A stretch of 8,575 nt of DNA, from positions 1 to 8,575 of the forward strand of contig JAEKKE010000118.1 in NCBI GenBank assembly GCA_019510535.1, given 5' to 3'. A program made the position numbers and the translations under genes. This DNA comes from Acidobacteriota bacterium. GTDB taxonomy: Bacteria > Acidobacteriota > Terriglobia > Terriglobales > Acidobacteriaceae. The notes beneath the pieces are model-generated. The model was not told the origin of the DNA, did no database searches, and was given only the letters and a program-made list of their open reading frames with translations. Positions 1-5,268 of this stretch are shown piece after piece (within the stretch, counting starts at the first letter, position 1; the number at the start of each line of letters is the position of its first letter).

Positions 1-226
1 CCGTGAACTTCGCCACCTTCACCGGATCGAAGTCCTTGAAAGCGCGGCGGAAGCCTTCGCGGCGACGGAGAATCGTCTGCCAGGAGAGTCCGGCCTGAAA
101 GCCTTCCAGCATCAGGCACTCCCACATGGCGCGGCTGTCGCGCTCGGGACGCCCCCACTCCTTATCGTGATACTCCTGCATCAACGGGTCAGAACCGGCC
201 CAGGCGCAACGTACCTTCTCAGCCAT
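1..226 (-). CDS. tag: DNA-3-methyladenine glycosylase I, N-terminal 75 residues (partial)
   Basis: Base-excision repair glycosylase that removes 3-methyladenine from alkylated DNA in the cytoplasm. Only the N-terminal 75 residues lie in the window; the gene continues past the left edge (E. coli Tag has 187 residues). Seen directly: the opening RCAWAGSDPLMQEYHDKEWG matches the Tag start. C7 and H20 correspond to the zinc ligands Cys4 and His17 of E. coli Tag. E41 in LEGFQAGLSW corresponds to the catalytic Glu38. The read ends in FRRAFKDFDPVKVAKF, also as in Tag. The ATG (226-224) overlaps the TGA of the upstream zinc-ribbon gene as TGATG, so the two are probably one transcript with translational coupling. 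No clear Shine-Dalgarno of its own was seen, which fits coupling. Identity is close to certain; whether the rest of the gene is intact cannot be seen. Confidence 0.95.
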   Translation of the reverse strand, partial: MAEKVRCAWAGSDPLMQEYHDKEWGRPERDSRAMWECLMLEGFQAGLSWQTILRRREGFRRAFKDFDPVKVAKFT

Positions 227-951
227 CAGAGCTTCGTCCCGCAGTCGTTACAGAATTTAGCCGTCGCTGACGCACTTGTACCGCACGAAGGACAAGCACG
301 TGCAACCGGAGCTCCGCATTCGCCGCAGAACTTTCCGCCGGTCAGCGGAGCCTTGCAGGCAGCGCAGACCGCCGCTGCTGCAGCCGTTGCCGGATTGGCA
401 GACGCAGGCAGTTGCCGGACGTCGTGTCCTTCGATCTCCGCATTGCCGTGATTGAACTCGATCTGTACATCCGGACGCACGTCGATGCCGGAGACATAGT
501 CGGTCGTCGCGGCCTTGTCTTCCAATTGCTGCTGCGAGGCGCGCAACTGCGCCTGCGTACGCTGCGAGATGATCTCCTGCTCGTACTTTGGGGTGCAGCC
601 GGTGCATTGCTGTGCCCGGGTATTCCAGCAGATCTCGTTGCAAACCCACTTGCCGCAACGCTGGCAGCGGGAGAACTTCTGCTTTACCTCGGCAACCGCT
701 TCCTGCAGCGCCGAGTCGTGCGCCTTGCCCCCGATGGCCCGCTGAATGTCGTACGCGGAGTCACGGGCACCCCCCAAAAAACCTCCGAAGATGCTGCTGG
801 CAGCCTCCAGGATCGAGCCGGCAGCCCCCAGAGCAGACGGCTTGTAGCTCGACATATAGCCGGAGCTGCAGTGGTCGCAGCGGAACTCGAACTGATAACC
901 ACGGTCGGTTGAATGGTCGGAATAATTGCGGACGAACTCGATCATCGCCAT
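226..951 (-). CDS. uncharacterised cysteine-rich zinc-ribbon protein (241 aa)
   Basis: I do not recognise a named family for the whole protein. Three cysteine clusters are visible. The first is a lone CxxC (C25, C28). The middle one is C96/C99/C104/C108/C116/C119, resembling a treble-clef or double-zinc module. The C-terminal one is a double zinc ribbon: C196/C199 with C209/C212, then C220/C223 with C234/C237, in the KFCGECG and KFCNDCG style of DZR/zinc_ribbon_2 domains. Residues 40-64 are Gly/Ala-rich and weakly hydrophobic (LGAAGSILEAASSIFGGFLG), perhaps an amphipathic or membrane-associating helix. Residues 121-148 are Gln/Glu-rich and probably helical. No signal peptide is seen. ATG 951 is preferred over ATG 945 because GGAG (964-961) sits 9 nt upstream. 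The gene is followed by tag with a 1-nt overlap. Function is unknown; binding of nucleic acid or protein through the ribbons is only an inference. Confidence 0.85.
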   Translation of the reverse strand: MAMIEFVRNYSDHSTDRGYQFEFRCDHCSSGYMSSYKPSALGAAGSILEAASSIFGGFLGGARDSAYDIQRAIGGKAHDSALQEAVAEVKQKFSRCQRCGKWVCNEICWNTRAQQCTGCTPKYEQEIISQRTQAQLRASQQQLEDKAATTDYVSGIDVRPDVQIEFNHGNAEIEGHDVRQLPASANPATAAAAAVCAACKAPLTGGKFCGECGAPVARACPSCGTSASATAKFCNDCGTKL

Positions 952-1041
952 CGGCGGGGGCTCCGTTGCGCTGTAAGTGATTGTTGCTTCGCCTGCTTAA
1001 TGTACCGCGAGCGGGGTTAATTTCCGGGTTTCTGCCCCTGA

Positions 1042-1077
1042 TTTCCTCATCAGGATTCAGCTTTCCTCACCGGGATT
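1042..1077. repeat. two direct copies of TTTCCTCAYCRGGATT, 20-bp period
   Basis: Within the divergent region between the zinc-ribbon gene and rmuC (952-1119), TTTCCTCATCAGGATT (1042-1057) is repeated as TTTCCTCACCGGGATT (1062-1077), with 14 of 16 bases identical and a 20-bp spacing, about two helical turns. The first copy also carries a 6-bp inverted repeat, CCTGAT (1037-1042) with ATCAGG (1049-1054). A tandem site in this position could bind a regulator of one or both divergent genes, but no known operator was recognised. The rest of the region shows only weak promoter-like matches such as AATAAT at 1086-1091. Confidence 0.45.
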
Positions 1078-1119
1078 TACCGCAAAATAATGGTAGCCTG
1101 AGGGCGAAGGAAAAACGAA

Positions 1120-2556
1120 ATGTTGATTGCTCTGGCGGCGCTGGAAGGCTTCACGTTGTTACTGGTACTCGCGCTGCTGCTGCGCAAACAGGGCCCCGCG
1201 GTTGATCCAGAGCAGATGCTGCGGCTGGAAACGAAGACTGACGCCCTGGAGACGGCTCTCCGCAACGGGTTCAGTGACGCCCGGCGAGAGGCCCAGGAAA
1301 CGACCTTACGCACCCTGGAGGCCAATGCCAAAGCCGCCAGTGAGCTGCGGACCGAGGTAACCGACAGCATCTCCAAGCTCAGCACCGTCCTCACCGGCGG
1401 TCTGGACAGCTTCCGCGCCGACAACAAGAGCTCTGCCGTGGACCTGCAGAAGGCGATGAACCTGCAGATGGACTTCCTGCAGAACCGGCTTGGCCAGTTC
1501 GCCGAGGCGCAGCACCAGCAGGCCACCACCCTGCGCGAGAGCTTGAACTCCAAGCTGAACGATCTGAGCACAAGCAACACCCAGCACCTGGACAAGCTGA
1601 ACCGCGACAACGCCGCCAAACTCGAAGAGATGCGGCAGACCGTCGATGAGAAGCTGCATGCCACGCTGCAGACCCGCCTGACCGAAAGCTTCGGGCAGGT
1701 AACGGATCAGTTAACCAAGGTGCACGCCGGACTGGGTGAGATGTCCAAGCTCTCCGAAGGCGTGGACGACCTGAGCCGGATCTTTACCAATGTGAAGTCA
1801 CGCGGCGGCTTCGCTGAAGTCCAGCTCGGCATGCTACTGGAGCAGATGCTGGCCCCAAGCCAGTACCTGCAAAATGCCCGCGTCAAGGCAAACAGCCTCG
1901 AAGTCGTCGAGTACGCCGTCCGCTTCCCCAGCCCCCAGGGCGAGACGCTGCTACCGATCGACGCCAAGTTCCCGCGTGAGGACTGGGAGCGCCTGGAAGC
2001 GGCCTACGAGCGCGGCAATCCGGAAGAGGTTCACACCGCCGGTCGCGCCTTTGAGGCTGCCATCCGGACCGAAGGCAAACGGATCTGCGACAAGTACATC
2101 CAGCCGCCGGTGACCACGCCCCACGCCATCATGTTCCTGCCGACGGAGGGGCTCTACGCCGAGGTAATGCGCCGCGACGGCCTGCAGGCGGAGATTCAGT
2201 CCAGGTGCAACGTTACCATCGCCGGTCCGAGCACATTATCAGCCATTCTCACCAGCTTCCAGATGGGCTTCCGCATGCTCGCTATCCAGGAAAAGGGCGA
2301 CGACGTGTGGAAGGTGCTCTCGAAGACACGCAATGAATTCAGCAAGTTCGGCGGCCTGATGGAGAAGATGGAAAAGCAGGTGAACTCTGTACAAAACACC
2401 ATCGAAAGCCTGAATGTCCGTACCCGGGCCATCAACCGGACCCTGCGGGAGGTCGAGATGGATGCAGGCAACCTGGGCGACGGAGACGAGATTCCATTCC
2501 CGGAATTGGGGAACATGGCCCCCCTGCTGGCCGCATCCGAAGAGGAACCGTTTTAA
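1120..2556 (+). CDS. rmuC: RmuC family DNA recombination protein
   Basis: RmuC proteins are known in E. coli for limiting recombination at short inverted repeats; the domain has a predicted PD-(D/E)XK nuclease-like core. Seen here: an N-terminal hydrophobic helix (residues 2-22) that probably anchors the protein in the inner membrane, with a basic RKQ following. A long, nearly uninterrupted coiled coil covers about residues 30-220. The conserved RmuC domain runs from about 225 to 435, with SRGGFAEVQL (227-236), the candidate nuclease motif LPIDAKFP (D281 and K283), KYIQPP (325-330) and MFLPTEGLYAE. The acidic tail (451-478) is probably unstructured. Its 478 residues match the usual length of about 475. 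ATG 1120 has GAAGG (1106-1110) 9 nt upstream. It appears monocistronic: acpP follows after 152 bp with its own promoter. Confidence 0.95.
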   Translation: MLIALAALEGFTLLLVLALLLRKQGPAVDPEQMLRLETKTDALETALRNGFSDARREAQETTLRTLEANAKAASELRTEVTDSISKLSTVLTGGLDSFRADNKSSAVDLQKAMNLQMDFLQNRLGQFAEAQHQQATTLRESLNSKLNDLSTSNTQHLDKLNRDNAAKLEEMRQTVDEKLHATLQTRLTESFGQVTDQLTKVHAGLGEMSKLSEGVDDLSRIFTNVKSRGGFAEVQLGMLLEQMLAPSQYLQNARVKANSLEVVEYAVRFPSPQGETLLPIDAKFPREDWERLEAAYERGNPEEVHTAGRAFEAAIRTEGKRICDKYIQPPVTTPHAIMFLPTEGLYAEVMRRDGLQAEIQSRCNVTIAGPSTLSAILTSFQMGFRMLAIQEKGDDVWKVLSKTRNEFSKFGGLMEKMEKQVNSVQNTIESLNVRTRAINRTLREVEMDAGNLGDGDEIPFPELGNMAPLLAASEEEPF

Positions 2557-2574
2557 CCCGGTTCGTTTTCCTTT
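2545..2574 (+). terminator. possible weak intrinsic terminator at the end of rmuC
   Basis: GAACCG (2545-2550) pairs with CGGTTC (2559-2564) across an 8-nt loop that contains the rmuC TAA, and GTTTTCCTTT follows. The stem is only 6 bp and overlaps the last codons, so termination would be inefficient. It may instead be part of the repeated ACCCGGTT pattern upstream of acpP. Confidence 0.3.
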
Positions 2575-2589
2575 GCACCCGGTTGTTTT
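2556..2589 (+). repeat. direct repeat ACCCGGTT(C)GTTTT upstream of the acpP promoter
   Basis: ACCCGGTTCGTTTT (2556-2569) recurs as ACCCGGTTGTTTT (2577-2589), identical apart from one extra C, with a 21-bp period. The second copy runs into the -35 hexamer of the acpP promoter. The arrangement resembles tandem activator or repressor half-sites on one DNA face. It does not match the FapR, FadR or FabR operators as I remember them. Confidence 0.4.
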
Positions 2590-2615
2590 ACACTCAACAG
2601 GGCGTTTCGTATCCT
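2587..2615 (+). promoter_or_regulatory. sigma70-type promoter for acpP-fabF
   Basis: TTTACA (2587-2592, 5/6 match to TTGACA) and TATCCT (2610-2615, 4/6 match to TATAAT) are separated by exactly 17 bp. This predicts a start near 2622 and a leader of about 87 nt. The leader can form a small hairpin, CGCGG (2623-2627) with CCGCG (2635-2639). It is the best promoter match in the window, placed correctly for a highly expressed housekeeping operon. Confidence 0.55.
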
Positions 2616-2708
2616 AAGATTTCGCGGAAATTGGCCGCGTACGGTCGCAGACGCATCAGGTTTTTGCTGTACCGAGATTCATAGAGGGAAGACAGGAGAC
2701 TCAAACTC

Positions 2709-2948
2709 ATGGCAGATGTTTCAGAAAAGGTGAAATCAATCATTGTGGAGCAGCTTCAGGTGGACGAGGCCGAGGTGACCCCCGGTGCGAGCTTCCAGGA
2801 AGACCTGGGCGCCGACTCCCTGGACGTCGTCGAGCTGGTCATGCAGTTTGAGGAAGCCTTCGACATCCAGATTCCGGATGAGGACGCCGAAAAGATCAAG
2901 ACTGTAAAGGACGCGATCGAGTACATCGAGTCGCACTCGAAGAAATAA
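2709..2948 (+). CDS. acpP: acyl carrier protein
   Basis: Small acidic cytoplasmic carrier that holds growing acyl chains on a 4'-phosphopantetheine arm during type II fatty-acid synthesis. The 79-residue length is typical. The attachment site is S37 in GADSLDVVEL (34-43), the standard DSL motif. The rest follows the four-helix ACP pattern: MADVSEKVKSIIVEQL at the start, FEEAFDIQIPDEDAEKIKTV in the recognition-helix region, and a lysine-rich end. ATG 2709 has AGGAG (2694-2698) 10 nt upstream. fabF follows after 13 bp, so the two are co-transcribed. This is the normal acpP-fabF order, and it places the carrier beside its condensing enzyme. Confidence 0.98.
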   Translation: MADVSEKVKSIIVEQLQVDEAEVTPGASFQEDLGADSLDVVELVMQFEEAFDIQIPDEDAEKIKTVKDAIEYIESHSKK

Positions 2949-2961
2949 CCAAAGGAATCAC

Positions 2962-4212
2962 GTGGAAAAGCGTCGCGTCGTTGTAACAGGCCTGGGCCTG
3001 ATCTGCGGTGTCGGTAATACGGCCGTAGAGGTTTGGGACGGACTGATGGCCGGCAAGAGCGGTATGGCGGAGATTACGGCATTTCCTCTGGAAGGCCACC
3101 CCGTCCGCTTTGCCGCCGAGGTCAAGGATTTCGATCCTTACAAGTTCATTGATAAAAAAGAGGCCCGCAAGATGGGCCGCTTTATCCACTTTGCCATCGC
3201 TGCCGCAGATGAGGCGATGCAACAGAGTGGATTGAAAGTCACTCCCGAAAATGCCGAGATGGTCGGCGTGCATATCGGTTCGGGCATCGGTGGTTTCGAT
3301 GTCATCGAACGTGAGCACACCAACCTGATGCAGGGCGGTCCACGCAAGATCTCGCCCTTCTTCATTCCGGCGTCCATCGTGAACCTGGCGGCAGGCCATG
3401 TCTCCATTCGCTTTGGAGCCAAGGGACCGAACGAGGCCACAGCCACGGCCTGCACCACCAGCGCGCACTCCATCGGCGACGCCTACCGCATCATTGAGCG
3501 CGGCGATGCCGATGCGATGATCGCAGGTGGCGCCGAGGCAGCCATTACGCCCATGGGCGTAGGCGGTTTTGCCGCGATGAAGGCACTCTCCACCCGCAAC
3601 GATGACCCGACACACGCCTGCCGGCCCTGGGACAAGGACCGCGACGGCTTTGTGGTGGGCGAAGGCGCGGGCATCCTGGTTCTGGAAGAGCTGGAGTTTG
3701 CGAAGAAGCGCGGAGCCATCATCCTGGCCGAGATCATCGGCTACGGCATGAGCTCGGATGCCTACCACATGACTGGTATGGCTCCCGAAGGCGAAGGCTG
3801 CTACCGCGCCATGGCGAATGCACTGAAGTGGGCAGCCATCAAGCCGGAGCAGGTTGCCTACCTGAACGCACACGCCACCAGCACGCCGCTGGGTGATGCC
3901 CTGGAATCCAAGGGCATCGAGAACCTCTTCGGCGAGCATGCGCTGGGCCACAAGCTGCTGGTCAGCTCCACCAAGTCAATGACGGGCCACCTTCTGGGCG
4001 GCGCCGGCGGACTGGAAGCAGGCATTACCATCATGGCCATGCAGAAGAGCATCGCTCCCCCGACCATGAATCTCGAAAACGTGGACCCGGAGTGCAAGCT
4101 GAACTACGTTCCCGGAAAGCCGCAGCCCGTAGAGATCGACTACGCCCTATCGAACTCTTTCGGATTCGGTGGAACCAATGGTTCGCTGGTCTTCAAGAAG
4201 TGGTCTGAGTAG
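2962..4212 (+). CDS. fabF: beta-ketoacyl-ACP synthase II
   Basis: Condensing enzyme (KAS II) that elongates acyl-ACP with malonyl-ACP, losing CO2. The 416 residues match the family length (about 412). The thiolase-fold catalytic triad is intact: C164 in ATACTTSAH (161-169), H304 in NAHATSTPLGD, and H343 in STKSMTGHLLGGAGG with the supporting K338. The glycine-rich GFGGTNGSLVFKK end is also present. NAHAT replaces the commoner NAHGT, a mild substitution. The start is GTG 2962, supported by AAGGA (2952-2956) 5 nt upstream and by the protein beginning directly with the conserved EKRRVVVTGLGL strand. It sits 13 bp after acpP, shares its promoter, and is closed by a strong terminator. An antisense open frame across much of the gene (2896-3951) is a coding shadow. 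Confidence 0.98.
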   Translation: MEKRRVVVTGLGLICGVGNTAVEVWDGLMAGKSGMAEITAFPLEGHPVRFAAEVKDFDPYKFIDKKEARKMGRFIHFAIAAADEAMQQSGLKVTPENAEMVGVHIGSGIGGFDVIEREHTNLMQGGPRKISPFFIPASIVNLAAGHVSIRFGAKGPNEATATACTTSAHSIGDAYRIIERGDADAMIAGGAEAAITPMGVGGFAAMKALSTRNDDPTHACRPWDKDRDGFVVGEGAGILVLEELEFAKKRGAIILAEIIGYGMSSDAYHMTGMAPEGEGCYRAMANALKWAAIKPEQVAYLNAHATSTPLGDALESKGIENLFGEHALGHKLLVSSTKSMTGHLLGGAGGLEAGITIMAMQKSIAPPTMNLENVDPECKLNYVPGKPQPVEIDYALSNSFGFGGTNGSLVFKKWSE

Positions 4213-4225
4213 TTTTCATAAAAGT

Positions 4226-4269
4226 AAAAGCAAAGGCCGCGAGAGTGATCTCGCGGCTTTCTGCTTTTT
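4226..4269 (+). terminator. strong intrinsic terminator after fabF
   Basis: GCCGCGAGA (4236-4244), loop GTGA, and TCTCGCGGC (4249-4257) form a perfect 9-bp GC-rich stem followed by TTTCTGCTTTTT (4258-4269). The stem extends outward through AAA/TTT (4232-4234 with 4258-4260) and AAAAGC/GCTTTT (4226-4231 with 4263-4268) with small bulges. The A-rich left flank gives a U-rich tail when read on the minus strand, so it may also stop transcripts of the convergent membrane-protein gene. Confidence 0.85.
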
Positions 4270-4287
4270 GTAGTGACCACCTTCGTT

Positions 4288-4411
4288 TGTCATCCTGAGC
4301 GTCAGCGAAGGACCCACTTTCCTGCCACAGCCTGGACGATAAAAGCAGATCCTTCGCTACTTCACCCCAGCCAGCTTTGCTTGCTGGGGACCCCGTACGC
4401 TCAGGATGACA
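4288..4411. repeat. 124-bp palindromic repeat element (copy A)
   Basis: Non-coding element bounded by a perfect 15-bp inverted repeat: TGTCATCCTGAGCGT (4288-4302) and ACGCTCAGGATGACA (4397-4411). A second inverted pair lies inside it: AGCGAAGGA (4304-4312) with TCCTTCGCT (4350-4358). A third is the hairpin CCCCAGC (4365-4371) with GCTGGGG (4383-4389). Read on the minus strand it has the same order of modules as copy B at 7410-7541: TGTCATCC end, GGGTCCCC hairpin, then AGCGAAGGA. It lies between two convergent genes and ends 17 bp from the stop of the membrane-protein gene. This is the usual habitat of REP/BIME or MITE-like elements. It has no coding capacity of its own. Confidence 0.8.
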
Positions 4412-4428
4412 GCCATAGAGACACCGCC

Positions 4429-5175
4429 TCAGCTGAAAGCAGCGGCGAAACCGACCTTCATCAGTGCGATCAGCACCCACCAGATAAAGACTGCGATGAT
4501 CCCTTTGCGGATCGGCAGCTTTGCAACGATGGCGCAGCCGATTCCGAGAACGATGTATTCCCAGATCTCGAAGATGTCGATCGAGGTCAGCAGGGCGTAC
4601 AGAGGGCCGCTGTGACGATCAAGGTAATAGCCAATGTTGGTACCGACAGGATCCTGAAAGGTAAAGATCTCGGGCGGCTCCGTCACCCACAACATGAGTG
4701 CGGCCAGCAGGAACTTCGTAACAGCGATCAGAGAGCCATACATCATTACGGCGAAGAGGCTGCCGTAGGTGGCTTCGCCTCCGAAGCCGAAGTTCACAGT
4801 CCCCCAAAAGAAGAGCGTAAATAGCGCACCAAAGATGATCATCACGACCGGGAAGGAATAGACGGTGATCTTCATGCCGATCATTTGCTGCTTTTGAACC
4901 GTCGCGACCTGTTCGGCAGTCATGCCCTGCACCCGTTCTTCCATCTTCGGATTGGCTTTGATGGCGCTTTCAGCCAAGGCGTCATACCCGACACGGGTCG
5001 CAGCACTGAAAGTAAAGATGTAGGAACCGATAAAGATCAGCAGAATAGGCAGCAGCACGTTGCGGCTGCGCTTGAGAACATCGGTAAAGGTCTTTGACGG
5101 AGCGGTGAAGGTGTAGATCACCCGCTGAATCTGCGAAAGTCCTGGCTCTAGGGTGGGAACTGTAGCTTCAGTCAT
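4429..5175 (-). CDS. YIP1-family integral membrane protein (248 aa)
   Basis: Predicted inner-membrane protein with the layout of the bacterial Yip1 domain (PF04893 by recollection). A short cytoplasmic N-terminus leads to the typical FTAPSKTFTDVLKR stretch (residues 23-36). Five hydrophobic spans follow at about 39-57, 103-128, 138-163, 194-220 and 224-247. A soluble, Gln/Glu/Lys-rich loop (60-100) separates the first two spans. Bacterial members have no settled function; eukaryotic relatives act in vesicle traffic, which does not carry over. ATG 5175 has GAAAGG 5 nt upstream. The gene is divergent from ligA and convergent with fabF, and appears to be a single-gene unit. The promoter is probably at 5200-5228, and termination may use the repeat element or the fabF terminator. 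No catalytic motif was found. Confidence 0.8.
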   Translation of the reverse strand: MTEATVPTLEPGLSQIQRVIYTFTAPSKTFTDVLKRSRNVLLPILLIFIGSYIFTFSAATRVGYDALAESAIKANPKMEERVQGMTAEQVATVQKQQMIGMKITVYSFPVVMIIFGALFTLFFWGTVNFGFGGEATYGSLFAVMMYGSLIAVTKFLLAALMLWVTEPPEIFTFQDPVGTNIGYYLDRHSGPLYALLTSIDIFEIWEYIVLGIGCAIVAKLPIRKGIIAVFIWWVLIALMKVGFAAAFS

Positions 5176-5199
5176 AGGCGCCTTTCTCTGTGCGAAGCG

Positions 5200-5228
5200 A
5201 TTGTAGGATGAAACGTACTTCCGGCGAA
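5200..5228 (-). promoter_or_regulatory. candidate promoter of the YIP1-family gene
   Basis: On the minus strand TACAAT (5205-5200, 5/6 match to TATAAT) lies 17 bp from TTCGCC (5228-5223, only 3/6 match to the -35 consensus). This would start transcription near 5193, giving a leader of about 18 nt that still contains the GAAAGG ribosome site. The -10 is convincing and the -35 weak. Confidence 0.4.
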
Positions 5229-5253
5229 CAGGAATTTAGATAAGCGGCCGTTC

Positions 5254-5259
5254 TATCAT
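5254..5259 (+). promoter_or_regulatory. candidate -10 of ligA; suggests a very short leader
   Basis: TATCAT (5254-5259) matches the -10 consensus at 5 of 6 positions and ends only 9 nt before the ligA ATG. The expected transcription start (about 5266) would leave a leader of 0-4 nt. There is no Shine-Dalgarno in front of the ATG, which agrees with leaderless translation. No good -35 is seen at 16-18 bp upstream, so this remains tentative. Confidence 0.3.
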
Positions 5260-5268
5260 GCGAATGGC

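Noticed and set aside
412..912. Plus-strand frames opposite the zinc-ribbon gene
   Set aside because: The minus-strand protein has ordered CxxC motifs and a ribosome site, while the plus-strand translations show no motif.
1077..1664. Long minus-strand frames opposite the start of rmuC
   Set aside because: Ser/Arg/Leu-rich shadow translations of the RmuC coiled-coil region; no independent coding signal.
2896..3951. 351-codon open frame on the minus strand opposite acpP/fabF
   Set aside because: Antisense to intact fabF with all catalytic residues; no domain or start signal supports it.
4273..4824. 183-codon plus-strand frame through repeat copy A and the YIP1-family gene
   Set aside because: It reads the repeat and the antisense of a five-helix membrane protein; its charged, low-complexity translation has no domain.
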